Shown piece by piece: positions 33,990-43,369 of a stretch of 64,000 nt of DNA. This stretch comes from Pseudomonas putida (GTDB taxonomy: Bacteria > Pseudomonadota > Gammaproteobacteria > Pseudomonadales > Pseudomonadaceae). The translations under genes and the position numbers were made by a program. Below the pieces are notes generated by a model. That model made no database searches and was not told the DNA's origin. It worked only from the letters and a program-made list of their open reading frames with translations. Numbering within the stretch: the first letter of the stretch is position 1; each line of letters opens with the position of its first letter. The DNA lies in assembly GCF_028682395.1 (NCBI RefSeq), contig NZ_JANHLC010000001.1, positions 992,001 through 1,056,000 on the forward strand, given 5' to 3'.

Positions 33990-34132
33990 AGCCGGCTCTT
34001 GTTAAAGGCTATTGTCGGCATTGCAGATGTCCGCAGACTAGCGTTAAAAGCCCCCGGTTTGAAGGTAATTGCGACAATTTTTCCGATAATGGCCACATAG
34101 CCAGTATTCATTGGGCCTATGCACCGCGCAAA

Positions 34133-34163
34133 AAAAACGCCCCGAACCAGTCGGGGCGTTTTT
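34133..34163 (-). terminator. Intrinsic terminator after the DUF1329 gene
   Basis: AAAAACGCCCCGA and TCGGGGCGTTTTT pair across a 5-base loop region, 33 bases after the stop codon, separating the DUF1302-DUF1329 operon from the regulator gene. Confidence 0.9.
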
Positions 34164-34195
34164 CAGAGGATGCGGCCTCTGGTTACAGCAGGGTC

Positions 34196-35560
34196 TTAAC
34201 GCACCCCTTCCTGGCGCAGCGCAGCCGGCGTGAAGTCGCTGGTGCTGGCGGTGAAGCCAAAGTCATACGCCTGCTTCTCTTCGTTCTTCATGCCCAGGGC
34301 CAGGTAGCGGCCGGACTGCAGGTCGTAGAGGGCTTCGAGGGTGTACCACGGCACTTGCTTGTCGTAGTAATCCTGCGCATGGGCTTCGGCGACGCGCCAC
34401 AGTTGGCCGCGACCGTCGTAGTGGTCGATGACCGCTGCTTGCCAAGTGTCTTCGTCGATAAAGAAGTCACGCTTGGCATAGATATGGCGCTGGCCTTCCT
34501 TCAGGGTCGCGACCACATGCCAGACACGACGCAGCTCGTAGCGAGCCAGGTCCTGGTTGATATGACCGGCCTTGATAATGTCGGAGTACTTAAGCGTCGG
34601 CGAATCGAGCTTGTAGCTGTCGGAAGCGATGTACAGCTCCTTCTTGCCTTCAAGTTTCCAGTCGTAACGATCCGGTGCACCGTTGAACATATCCAGGTTG
34701 TCGGAGGTCCGCAGGCCATCGGCTGCAGTACCTGGACCGTCATAGGACACTTGTGGGGCACGACGTACACGACGCTGACCGGCGTTGTAGACCCACGCCG
34801 AACGCGGCTCCTTGACCTGATCGAGGGTCTCGTGGACCAGCAGCACGCCACCAGCCAGACGCGCCGGCGCGGTCACTTTCTGCTTGAAGTAGAACAGGAT
34901 ATTGCCCGGGTTCGCCGGATCGTAGTCCTTCATCTTGTCGCGGAAGACGAACTGATCCTGGAAGTAGACGAGGCTGTAGGAGCCGTTCGCCTGTGGCGTT
35001 GCCTGGGTCACCAGGCGGGTCACGCTACCACCGCGATAACGGGTGATGTGGTTCCAGATCACTTCCACGCCGGTTTTCGGAATCGGGAACGGAATAGCGG
35101 TCTTGAAGTTTTCCAGGCCGTTGCCGCCGCTGACCAGGGTGGTCTTGGTGGCGTTTTCCTTGATGGCGGCGAACACCTCATCCGGCACGGTTGAACCGCG
35201 ATGGGAAGTGTAGACCGGCATTTTGAAGGTTTCCGGGTAGCGCTTGAACATCGCGTACTGCCCCGGTGCCAGCTTGTCCTTGTACTGCTCGACGTTCTGC
35301 GCCGTGATGGTGAACAGCGGTTTTTCACTGGCGTATGGATTGGACAGGAACCCCTTGGCGTCGACGGTACCGGCGTTTTTCGGCAGCGGCGTCCAGGCCG
35401 GGATCGAGCCATCGGCGTTACCGGCCTTTTCCGCGCCCATCGGCGTCAGGGTCGTACCCAGCTTGGCGGCTTCGTCGGCCGAAACGGCGGCCATTACGCT
35501 GGTCGCCAGCAGGGACAGGCCAAGCACTCCGACTTGCAGCAGACTCTTGGTTATTTTCAT
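34196..35560 (-). CDS. DUF1329 family outer-membrane-associated protein
   Basis: 454 residues. A signal peptide (MKITKSLLQVGVLGLSLLAT plus SVMA) precedes a mature domain typical of DUF1329 (VSADEAAKLGTTLTPMGAEK, AWTPLPKN, NHITRYRGGSV, KLEGKKELYIASDSYKL, YELRRVWHVVATLKEGQRHI). The family adopts a LolB/LppX-like lipid-binding fold by prediction and is found beside DUF1302 proteins in operons for fatty-acid, hydrocarbon or polyester-related functions. It starts 30 bases after the DUF1302 gene and the two form an operon ended by a terminator. Confidence 0.88.
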   Translation of the reverse strand: MKITKSLLQVGVLGLSLLATSVMAAVSADEAAKLGTTLTPMGAEKAGNADGSIPAWTPLPKNAGTVDAKGFLSNPYASEKPLFTITAQNVEQYKDKLAPGQYAMFKRYPETFKMPVYTSHRGSTVPDEVFAAIKENATKTTLVSGGNGLENFKTAIPFPIPKTGVEVIWNHITRYRGGSVTRLVTQATPQANGSYSLVYFQDQFVFRDKMKDYDPANPGNILFYFKQKVTAPARLAGGVLLVHETLDQVKEPRSAWVYNAGQRRVRRAPQVSYDGPGTAADGLRTSDNLDMFNGAPDRYDWKLEGKKELYIASDSYKLDSPTLKYSDIIKAGHINQDLARYELRRVWHVVATLKEGQRHIYAKRDFFIDEDTWQAAVIDHYDGRGQLWRVAEAHAQDYYDKQVPWYTLEALYDLQSGRYLALGMKNEEKQAYDFGFTASTSDFTPAALRQEGVR

Positions 35561-35590
35561 ATTCTGGTTCTTCCTGAAAAGTCAGTGTGC

Positions 35591-37477
35591 TTAGAAGTTC
35601 GCGCCAACGCTGAAAGCGAGGAAGTCACGGTCATCCACGGTGCTGTAACGGCCACCGAAGAAGTTGGTGTACGACAGGCTCGCGGTGTAGGTGTTCTGGT
35701 ACTCGGCATCCAGACCCAGGCTGACCGCCTTGCGACCTTCCTCGAAGTTTCCGCCAGGACCAGGCGAGTAGCCATCAACGTCATGGGACCAAGCCACACT
35801 CGGCTTGAGGTTTACACCGGCGAAGACATCCGGGTACTCCCAGATAGCCCGGCCACGGTAGCCCCAGGAAGTGGCGGTGGTGAAGCCGTCGTTATTGCAG
35901 TTGCGTGAACGGTTCTTGGTTGATGCGCCGGCGCCGGCACCGGTAATTGTTGTAGCGTTTAGACCTGCGCAAGTGCCATTTGGCAAGGCGCCAGGCCCGA
36001 ACACTGGGTCACGGCCGTATCGAACATCAGATGTGCTTTCAAGGCCACCCACATGGGTAACACCCACCTCACCCACCAAAGTCAAACGGCTTGCTCCCAT
36101 AATCTGGTCGAAAAAGTGGGTCAAGGTCGTTTGGAACTGGGTGATTTCCTTGCGGCGATAGCCGTTAAGGTCTTGACCGGGGACTCCGGTCAGCAAAGAT
36201 GCGTTGCTGAGTGCCCCGCCCAGCGGCCTTACGGCGGAATACAGAATATCGGTGGTATTGAGCTGTACCGGTGCATTTGGCCGGTAACTAACTTCACCGC
36301 TCCACGCCGTACCCGTAGGCAAGGTGGTAGAGAAACTCAAGCCATACAGGCGAATATCCTCTGGGTACTCGATAAAGTACTTAGAGTTAGCTGCAATGAC
36401 GATAGGTGCCAAGCCAGAAAGCCCGCCCAGACCACCGCCTCCGATAAACTGATACAGCGACCCTGGTGCAGCCTGCCCACTGAAAATCGGTGCACGGCTG
36501 TGGTAGTTCATGAAGTAAGCGCCAAACTCAGTGTCGAGCGGCTCGAATACATAGTGCATCGCCACACCGAACTGCCCGCTGTCACGCGCGTCACGGTCCG
36601 CGCCACGTGGAACACGGGTGCCTTCTTCATTGATATCGACGCCAAAATTAGCCAGAGTGGGAAGTGCAAACGGGCTCAACCCCCCTACATAGGAGCGCTT
36701 GCTCAATAACCGCAGATTGTCGTTGCAACCGTCAGCGATCACGTCGGCAGAGGAGAAGAATGTGCCGCAGTTATCCACCACGGTCTGGTCCCATTCCAAC
36801 TGATAGAACGCCTCGGCCGAGAGATTCTCGGTCAGGCTCTGGGACACATAGAACATGTTGACCGGGATCAGGCCTTCCTTGATCTCGGCGCCTGGACGGC
36901 GGAACGCGGACACGTCGATCGGGTTGACCGAGTTGATACCGCCACCGATAAAGGTGCTCTCGCCCCAGCTGACCACCTGCTTACCAAAACGCACGGAACC
37001 AGGCTGATCGGCAATGGAGTAGTTGTGATAAACGAACGCATCGAGGATCTGCCCGCCGGAGGACTTGGCGCCTTCCTTGCGGTTGTGGTCGCTGATGTCC
37101 TTGAACGGACGGCTTTCGTCTTTCAGCTCGAAGTCATACCAGTACTTGCCACGGACAAATACGCCGGTATCGCCGTATTTCAGCTCCAGGTCGTGAATAC
37201 CCTTGAAGATCTTCGAGAAGGTCTCGTTCTTCTTGAAGTTCAGATGGCCGTCATCGGAGGTTTGCGACAGGCCGCGACCACCGTTGTTGACGCCGATCAG
37301 GTCCTTGTTCGCATCGGCAGTCGACCAACTGGCACCCACCGACAGGGACGAGTCGAACTGACCTTCGATTTCACCGATATTGAAACTGACGCCGAATGCG
37401 GGTCCGGCGAGCGTAGAGGCGAGACTGACGGCCAAAGGCAATTTTGCCCGGCGCCAGAACTGGTTTACTGAGGTCAT
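35591..37477 (-). CDS. DUF1302 family outer membrane beta-barrel protein
   Basis: 628 residues. Signal peptide (KLPLAVSLASTLAGPAFG), then a glycine- and aromatic-rich sequence with alternating beta strands and a terminal aromatic residue (...LAFSVGANF), as in outer-membrane barrels. DUF1302 proteins are large FadL- or porin-like barrels thought to take up hydrophobic compounds. GGAG precedes the ATG by 8 bases. It heads the operon with DUF1329; an inverted repeat that could bind an activator lies 70 bases upstream. Confidence 0.87.
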   Translation of the reverse strand: MTSVNQFWRRAKLPLAVSLASTLAGPAFGVSFNIGEIEGQFDSSLSVGASWSTADANKDLIGVNNGGRGLSQTSDDGHLNFKKNETFSKIFKGIHDLELKYGDTGVFVRGKYWYDFELKDESRPFKDISDHNRKEGAKSSGGQILDAFVYHNYSIADQPGSVRFGKQVVSWGESTFIGGGINSVNPIDVSAFRRPGAEIKEGLIPVNMFYVSQSLTENLSAEAFYQLEWDQTVVDNCGTFFSSADVIADGCNDNLRLLSKRSYVGGLSPFALPTLANFGVDINEEGTRVPRGADRDARDSGQFGVAMHYVFEPLDTEFGAYFMNYHSRAPIFSGQAAPGSLYQFIGGGGLGGLSGLAPIVIAANSKYFIEYPEDIRLYGLSFSTTLPTGTAWSGEVSYRPNAPVQLNTTDILYSAVRPLGGALSNASLLTGVPGQDLNGYRRKEITQFQTTLTHFFDQIMGASRLTLVGEVGVTHVGGLESTSDVRYGRDPVFGPGALPNGTCAGLNATTITGAGAGASTKNRSRNCNNDGFTTATSWGYRGRAIWEYPDVFAGVNLKPSVAWSHDVDGYSPGPGGNFEEGRKAVSLGLDAEYQNTYTASLSYTNFFGGRYSTVDDRDFLAFSVGANF

Positions 37478-37800
37478 CGACGCTACTCCATGTGCTTATT
37501 GTTATGGCGGTGAGTATTTTCAGAAATATTTCGAAAAAGTTACTGGGTACGCACCCGTACTTTTTTTGCCGTGTCAGCCTGTGGCTTCCCCCGATCTGTC
37601 ACGCTTCTGAAAATCCTTAAGTGGACTATATCCAGCAGGAAGTACTGCTTGATCCCTCTAAAGTGTGATTTACAGCCTGCGACAATCCACTGCCTGCCAG
37701 CGATGGCTGGCGCGGCAAAGAATGGCTGATTATTCGGATTTCACAAGCCAAGCGCTTGCTTGGGGTAGGTGCCGCGCCCTCTCGGGCGCGGTAAACAGCA
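37478..37800 (-). promoter_or_regulatory. Intergenic region with inverted repeat (37547-37560) upstream of the DUF1302 operon
   Basis: A 323-base gap without a supported gene. The perfect dyad GTACG-N4-CGTAC lies at 37547-37560, about 70 bases before the DUF1302 start, a position suited to a LuxR-type activator. At 37748-37767 there is a near-perfect dyad around AAGCGCTT. At 37772-37791 an 8-bp hairpin CCGCGCCC/GGGCGCGG with a TCTC loop lies just after the acyl-CoA ligase region on its upstream-facing side; it lacks a T-tract. Confidence 0.45.
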
Positions 37801-39483
37801 TCAGAGGGTGGAGAGGAAGGTGCTGTTATTGGCCTGCCATTGGGTGATGTCGAGGCGGATACGTTTCTTGTCGAGCTTGCCAACGCTGGTCTTGGGAATT
37901 TCCGTAACAAGGGCGATCTGGCTGGGGATCGCCCATTTGCTCAGGTGGCCCAGTTCGACAAACGGCTTGAGGTGCTCCTTAAGCTCCCGAGCCCCGATCA
38001 CATGGCCTTCGCGTACCACCAGCAGGGCAAACGGGCGCTCGCCCCACTGCGGGTCGGCAATACCCACCACGGCCACTTCGCGCACGGCCGGATGCCGGCT
38101 GACCAGGTCTTCCAGGTCCAGGGACGAGATCCACTCCCCCCCCGTCTTGATCACATCCTTGATCCGGTCGCGGATATCGATCACCCCCATGCCATCCAGG
38201 GTCGCCACATCGCCAGTGTGCAGCCAGCCGCCGGCCCAGAGCTCGGCGCCCTTCTGCGGTTCCTTGAAATAGCCCTCGCTCAGCCAGGGGGCGCGCAGCA
38301 CCAACTCGCCCTGGGATTCTCCATCGGCCGGCAGGAAGTTGCCTTCGCCATCGACAATGGCCGCCTCTACCAGCGGGCCCGGCACACCGGCCTTGATCCG
38401 ATAAGTCGTGCGCTCGTCTTCGCTGCCGGCCAGCAACTCGGCATTCAAGTGCGCACAGGACACCAGCGGGCCGGTTTCGGACATGCCATAGGCGGCTGTC
38501 AGCTGGATGCCCCGGGCCTTGGCGGCCTCGTATAGCGCACGGTTCAGCGCACTGCCACCGATCACGATCTTCCAACCGGCAAAATCCACGTTCTGGGCGC
38601 CCTTGGCATTGAGCACCATCTGCAGGATGGTCGGCACGCAATGGGAGAAGGTGACCCGCTCCTTGCGCCATAGCTCGACCAGGTATTCCGGGTCGTAACG
38701 CCCGGGGTAGACCTGCTTGAGCCCGAGCATGGTGGCCACATACGGCAGGCCCCAGGCATGCACGTGGAACATCGGCGTGATGGGCATATAGACATCGTCG
38801 GTACCGAGCAGGCGCACGCTGTCGATACTGCCCATGATCGTCGCCACGCCCATGGTGTGTAGCACCAGCTGGCGATGGGTGAAATACACCCCCTTGGGGT
38901 TACCGGTGGTACCCGTGGTGTAGAACGTGGTGGCAATCGAGTGTTCGTCAAAGTCTTCGAACTCGTACTGCGGGCTCGCGGCGCCCAGCAGCTGTTCGTA
39001 TTCACCCACCAGATTGGGCAGCTCGGCGGTTTTCTCGGCGCCATCGGTCAACAACAGGGTCTTCTCGACCGTGGTCAATTGCCCGGCAATCGCCTGGTAG
39101 AGCCCGACAAACTCACTGTTGACCAAGACAAAGCGGTCCTCGGCGTGGTTCATCGTGTAGAGAATCTGCTCCGGCGAAAGCCGGACATTGATGGTGTGGA
39201 TCACGGCGCCAATCATGGGAATGGCGAACATGCACTCCAGGTAGCGATGGCTGTCCCAGTCCATCACCGCCACGGTATCACCCGCCTTGACGCCGGCCTC
39301 GGACAGCACATTGGCCAGGCGCGCTACACGTTCGAGCAAGGTCGGGTAGGTGTAGCGCAACTGGTCACGGTAAACGATCTCGCGGGTTTTCTCGTAACGG
39401 GTGCCGGACATCAACAGCCGCTTGATCAGGAGCGGGTATCGATAGGCGCCGTCGGCTGGCGGGATAACGCGAGTCTGCAACAT
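37801..39483 (-). CDS. Fatty acyl-CoA ligase (AMP-forming, AlkK-like)
   Basis: 560 residues of the ANL superfamily. The P-loop motif TTFYTTGTTGNPKGVYFTHR is complete, with YGMSETGPL, LHTGDVATLD and the C-terminal GEWISSLDLEDLVSRHP hinge and catalytic-lysine motif TSVGKLDKKRIR. It activates a fatty acid to the acyl-adenylate and then to acyl-CoA. The early part (AIPMIGAVIHTINVRLSPEQ, NHAEDRFVLVN) resembles medium-chain AlkK-type enzymes. Start at 39483 chosen by AAGGGA upstream. It lies next to the DUF1302-DUF1329 genes in the same direction, but separated by 323 bases. Confidence 0.88.
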   Translation of the reverse strand: MLQTRVIPPADGAYRYPLLIKRLLMSGTRYEKTREIVYRDQLRYTYPTLLERVARLANVLSEAGVKAGDTVAVMDWDSHRYLECMFAIPMIGAVIHTINVRLSPEQILYTMNHAEDRFVLVNSEFVGLYQAIAGQLTTVEKTLLLTDGAEKTAELPNLVGEYEQLLGAASPQYEFEDFDEHSIATTFYTTGTTGNPKGVYFTHRQLVLHTMGVATIMGSIDSVRLLGTDDVYMPITPMFHVHAWGLPYVATMLGLKQVYPGRYDPEYLVELWRKERVTFSHCVPTILQMVLNAKGAQNVDFAGWKIVIGGSALNRALYEAAKARGIQLTAAYGMSETGPLVSCAHLNAELLAGSEDERTTYRIKAGVPGPLVEAAIVDGEGNFLPADGESQGELVLRAPWLSEGYFKEPQKGAELWAGGWLHTGDVATLDGMGVIDIRDRIKDVIKTGGEWISSLDLEDLVSRHPAVREVAVVGIADPQWGERPFALLVVREGHVIGARELKEHLKPFVELGHLSKWAIPSQIALVTEIPKTSVGKLDKKRIRLDITQWQANNSTFLSTL

Positions 39484-39619
39484 AAGAGTCCCTTTTCTGA
39501 CTGCACGGTCTTGGCTGGAAGAGGTGCACTCTAAAACCCTCGACAAGCCGCCAAATCAGCCAAAGGAATGATTTGCAGACAAAGCTCGATACTGGCTCAG
39601 AGCCAGTATCGACGGGCGA

Positions 39620-40804
39620 TCAGGCCGTTTGTGCCAACGCCACTTCCGACGGTGTGCGTGGGAACACCAGCGCGGCGACAAAGCTCAAGGCAGCAAAAGC
39701 GGCCAGGATCAGGTACAGGCCGATAAAGCCCTGGCGCGGTTCGACATAGGCAATCAACGGAATCGCCGTGGCGCTGGCGCCGAACGACAGGCAGTAACGC
39801 AGGGCGAACACCCGGGACTGCCATTGCGGCGCGACAAAGTTGGCGACCATCGCATCGTTGACCGTGACCTGGCCAAACACCACGAACATAAAGCCCGCTC
39901 CCAGCAGTATCAGCGGCCAGCCATCGGCATAGGCCAGACCGAACAACAGCGGCGCCTGGCACAGGGTCAACAGGACAAAAGGCCATTTCAGGCTGAAGCG
40001 ATGCAGAACCCGGCCAATGCTCAACTGCGCCAGCGCCCCGAAGGCATAGGCCAGGCTGACAATCACCCCGAGGGACTGGGGCGACATGAGCAGTTCATGC
40101 AGGCGCTCCTGGAACAGTTTCGGGTAGGTCATGGTCGTGGCATTGAACACCACGCCACTGGTGGCCGTGGCGACGGCCAGCACTGAAAACACCATAAACA
40201 TCGAAATCCGCTGCCCGGATGCGCCCTTCAGCTTCACGTGGGGGCGATGGGGAATCGGCTCTTCACGCACCTGCCAGGCAAACAGCACGCCCAGCACCAT
40301 GGCCACGGCGCCCGGCAGTAGAAATGCCGAACGCCAGCCGAATTGCGCCACCAACAGGCCCGTCACCAGCGCCGAAAACGCTACGCCCAGGTTGCCCCAC
40401 ATGCCGTTGATCCCGATTTCACGCCCGCGGTTCTGGGCATACGTCACCAGCATCGCCGTCCCCACGGGGTGGTAGATGGCGGCAAAGACCCCGATCAGCG
40501 TCAACCCTAGGGCGAGCATGGGCGCCGAGGTACTCAACCCGGTAAAGATCGCCGCCGCGCCGATCCCGAAGAAGAACAGCAGCATCATGCTGCGTCGGCT
40601 CCAGCGGTCGCCCAGCCAGCCGGCCGGTAGCGAACAAGCACCAAAGGCAATGAAACCGCCCAGGGACAGGCCGATCAGCGCGGCGAAATCCAGCTGGAAG
40701 TAATGGGTCATACCGAGCACGGCGGCGGGATAGATCAACATGAACATGTGATCGATCACATGCGCTGCGTTGACGTAACGAATCACGTTGCGGGATTGGT
40801 TCAT
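39620..40804 (-). CDS. MFS transporter
   Basis: 394 residues with about 12 hydrophobic helices and the major-facilitator loop motif between helices 2 and 3 (GWLGDRWSRRSM, residues about 62-73). Helix 1 begins with HVIDHMFMLIYPAAVLGM, a pattern shared with fosmidomycin-resistance-like and other efflux-type members. The substrate is unknown. It is divergent from an AraC-type regulator 87 bases away, a common layout for an inducible exporter and its activator. Confidence 0.87.
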   Translation of the reverse strand: MNQSRNVIRYVNAAHVIDHMFMLIYPAAVLGMTHYFQLDFAALIGLSLGGFIAFGACSLPAGWLGDRWSRRSMMLLFFFGIGAAAIFTGLSTSAPMLALGLTLIGVFAAIYHPVGTAMLVTYAQNRGREIGINGMWGNLGVAFSALVTGLLVAQFGWRSAFLLPGAVAMVLGVLFAWQVREEPIPHRPHVKLKGASGQRISMFMVFSVLAVATATSGVVFNATTMTYPKLFQERLHELLMSPQSLGVIVSLAYAFGALAQLSIGRVLHRFSLKWPFVLLTLCQAPLLFGLAYADGWPLILLGAGFMFVVFGQVTVNDAMVANFVAPQWQSRVFALRYCLSFGASATAIPLIAYVEPRQGFIGLYLILAAFAALSFVAALVFPRTPSEVALAQTA

Positions 40805-40826
40805 GGCGACACGCTTCTAATTATTG

Positions 40827-40881
40827 ATAGGCGTGCCTATGCTAGGTTGGCGCTAAAACGCATTTCTGACAAATAACGCAT
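40827..40881. promoter_or_regulatory. Candidate operators between MFS and AraC genes
   Basis: The 87-base divergent region holds a dyad ATAGGC-GT-GCCTAT (40827-40840) and a direct repeat AACGCAT (40857-40863 and 40875-40881, one repeat every 18 bases). AraC-family regulators usually bind direct repeats with about two helical turns between them. Confidence 0.45.
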
Positions 40882-40891
40882 CGAACCAGAC

Positions 40892-41665
40892 ATGTTAATC
40901 AGCCACTTTGACCACGGCCCTGTCAGCGCCCATCCCCGCGACTATAGCGATGGCGAACACCAGGCCCTCCATCGCCATCGCGAAGCACAGTTTCTCTGCG
41001 CGGTCAGTGGCCTGATGCGCGTGGTCACGGCCCAGGGCGCCTGGATCATTCCGCCCTCGCGGGCCGTGTGGATCCCGCCACTGGTCGAACATGAAATCTA
41101 TATGAGTGGCGAAGTGCGCATGCGCTCGTTGTTTATCGCCTCCGAGTACTCACCCGCCAGCCTCGGCGGCTGCTGCGTGCTGGCGGTCACCCCGTTGTTG
41201 CGCGAGCTGATCCTGCGCGCGGTACAGGGCCCGCGGCAGGCCAGGAACCCGCTGATCCAGCAACTGATGCTCGAGGAAATCAGCGCGCTGGAAAACCTGC
41301 CCCTGCATATTCCCATGCCCGTCGACCGACGCCTGCAAAGCATCTGCCTGGCCCTGCTGCAAACCCCGGACCACCCCTACACCCTGGAGGACTGGGCGCA
41401 GCAGGTCGGCGCCAGCTCGCGGACCCTGGCCCGGCTGTTTCAGTTGGAATTGCAGATGAGTTTCAACGCCTGGCGCCAGCAGTTGCGACTGATGGAAGCG
41501 TTGCCACGGCTGCTGGCCGGGGCCAGCGTGCAGAGTGTGGCCGAGGCGCTGGGCTACGGCAGTGGCCGGGCATTCAGTGCGATGTTTCGCCGCCTGCTGG
41601 GCGAGAATCCGCGCGAATATCTGAATGCCCTGAACCAGTTCAGCGCGATCAATGCATCTCGGTAA
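40892..41665 (+). CDS. AraC-family regulator with cupin domain
   Basis: 257 residues. The N-terminal cupin (about 20-110) has HRHREAQFLCAVSGLMRV and WIIPPSRAVWIPPLVEH, the fingerprint of the NimR/YdeO-like subgroup that controls adjacent efflux transporters. The C-terminal AraC domain is complete (TLEDWAQQVGASSRTLARLF, VQSVAEALGYGSGRAFSAMF). Its position, divergent from the MFS gene, suggests local control. The last 17 bases overlap the 3' end of the convergent LysE gene. Confidence 0.88.
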   Translation: MLISHFDHGPVSAHPRDYSDGEHQALHRHREAQFLCAVSGLMRVVTAQGAWIIPPSRAVWIPPLVEHEIYMSGEVRMRSLFIASEYSPASLGGCCVLAVTPLLRELILRAVQGPRQARNPLIQQLMLEEISALENLPLHIPMPVDRRLQSICLALLQTPDHPYTLEDWAQQVGASSRTLARLFQLELQMSFNAWRQQLRLMEALPRLLAGASVQSVAEALGYGSGRAFSAMFRRLLGENPREYLNALNQFSAINASR

Positions 41666-42278
41666 AGGCCAGCTTCACACCGATGGCAATCAGCACGGCG
41701 CCCATGGTCCGATCGAACCAGTGCCCCATGCGGGCGAAACCGGCCCGGACGCGCTGATGACTGAACAACCTGGCCACCAGGCAGAACCACACGGCCGTGG
41801 CGAACGCCAAGTACAGGCCATAGCCGGCCTGGACCGGCAGCGGCGTATGCGGATTGATCACCACGGTAAACAGCGAAAGGAAAAACAGCGTGGCCTTGGG
41901 GTTCAGGCCATTGGTCACGAAGCCTGCGGTAAAGGCCCCGCGGGCGGTGCGCTCGCCGACCTGAACCGTCAGTTCATCCGTGCTGGGCACCGCCGGCTTG
42001 GCTTGCAGAGCCTTGAAGCCGATGTACAACAGATACGCCGCCGCGGCCCACTTCAGAGCATTGAACAACACGATGGACTGGGACACGATCAGACCGATGC
42101 CCAGCAGCGAATAGCCCACGTGCAGGAAAATCGCACAGCCCACGCCCAGGGCTGTCCAGGTGCCGGCGCGGCGGCCGTGGGTCACGCTTTCACGCACCAC
42201 GACAGCGAAATCCGGTCCCGGGCTGGCCACCGCCAGCAGATGGATCAAAGCTACGGTCAAGAATTCGGTCCAGTACAT
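41649..42278 (-). CDS. LysE/RhtB-family amino-acid exporter
   Basis: 209 residues with about six membrane helices. The family signature is VASPGPDFAVVVRES (residues about 17-31) and the middle motif GFVTNGLNPKATLFFLSLF. RhtC-type members export threonine, homoserine or related amino acids. The stop codon lies within the end of the convergent AraC gene. The upstream neighbour on the plus strand (42371) is divergent. Confidence 0.9.
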   Translation of the reverse strand: MYWTEFLTVALIHLLAVASPGPDFAVVVRESVTHGRRAGTWTALGVGCAIFLHVGYSLLGIGLIVSQSIVLFNALKWAAAAYLLYIGFKALQAKPAVPSTDELTVQVGERTARGAFTAGFVTNGLNPKATLFFLSLFTVVINPHTPLPVQAGYGLYLAFATAVWFCLVARLFSHQRVRAGFARMGHWFDRTMGAVLIAIGVKLAFTEMH

Positions 42279-42370
42279 CGGCGCTCCTGTCAGCAGGTAA
42301 GTAACTAATTATTTCATCTGTTAGGCTCGGCAGATTACGCCTTCGATCTCTGACACAAAAGGTACAGTTG

Positions 42371-43336
42371 ATGACCAACCCGCAACGCGCCGTCTTTCTC
42401 GACCATCCTTCCCTGGACCTTGGCGACCTTGACCTAGGGCCCTTGCGCGAGTGTTTCAGCGATTTGCAACTGTATGCCCAGACCACGCCCGAGCAAGTCA
42501 TCGAGCGCTTGCAGGGCGCACAAGTGGCCATCAGCAACAAGATCCTGATCGACGCCAGAACCCTGGCCGCCTGCCCCGAGTTGAAGCTGATCCTGATTAC
42601 GGCCACCGGCACCAACAATGTCGATCTGGCGGCGGCTCGCGCCCAGGGGATTACGGTCTGCAATTGCCAGGGCTACGGCACGCCATCGGTGGCGCAGCAC
42701 ACACTGATGCTGCTGCTCGCCCTGGCCACGCGCTTGAGCGACTACCAGAAAGCTGTAGCCGAGGGCCGCTGGCAACAGGCCAAGCAATTCTGTCTGCTGG
42801 ACTTCCCGATCATGGAGCTGGAAGGCAAGACCCTCGGCCTGCTCGGCCACGGTGAACTGGGCAGCGCGGTCGGGCGCCTGGCCGAGGCCTTTGGCATGCG
42901 CGTCCTCCTCGGCCAGATCCCCGGTCGGCCGCCCCGTGCCGACCGCCTGGCGCTGGACGAACTGCTGCCCCAGGTCGACGCGCTGACGTTGCATTGCCCG
43001 TTGAACGAGCAGACTCGACACTTTATCGGCGCTCGCGAGCTGGCCTTGCTCAAACCCGGCGCGTTGGTGGTCAACACGGCCCGCGGCGGCCTGATCGACG
43101 AACAGGCCCTGGCTGACGCCCTGCGCAGTGGTCATCTGGGCGGCGCCGCCAGCGATGTCTTGAGCGTTGAACCGCCGACCGCCGGCAATCCCCTGCTGGC
43201 CAGCGATATCCCACGCCTGATCATCACCCCGCACAACGCCTGGGGCAGCCGCGAAGCCCGCCAGCGGATCGTCGAGCAAGTGGCGCAAAACGCCCGGGGA
43301 TTCTTCAGCGGTGCAGCGCTGCGGGTCGTCAATTGA
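42371..43336 (+). CDS. D-2-hydroxyacid dehydrogenase (glycerate-dehydrogenase-like)
   Basis: 321 residues. An NAD-dependent D-isomer-specific dehydrogenase with the Rossmann motif LGLLGHGELGSAVG (about 155-168), the substrate-binding VVNTARGGLID with catalytic Arg upstream at LHCPLNEQTRHFI, and the catalytic ITPHNAWGSREARQRI (His). The HPLNEQTR and ARGG segments and length suit HprA-like glycerate/hydroxypyruvate reductases. It is followed 33 bases later by rsmC and probably shares its transcript. Confidence 0.87.
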   Translation: MTNPQRAVFLDHPSLDLGDLDLGPLRECFSDLQLYAQTTPEQVIERLQGAQVAISNKILIDARTLAACPELKLILITATGTNNVDLAAARAQGITVCNCQGYGTPSVAQHTLMLLLALATRLSDYQKAVAEGRWQQAKQFCLLDFPIMELEGKTLGLLGHGELGSAVGRLAEAFGMRVLLGQIPGRPPRADRLALDELLPQVDALTLHCPLNEQTRHFIGARELALLKPGALVVNTARGGLIDEQALADALRSGHLGGAASDVLSVEPPTAGNPLLASDIPRLIITPHNAWGSREARQRIVEQVAQNARGFFSGAALRVVN

Positions 43337-43369
43337 TAGACTGCGCGCCATTTTTTCAGGGAGCAGACC

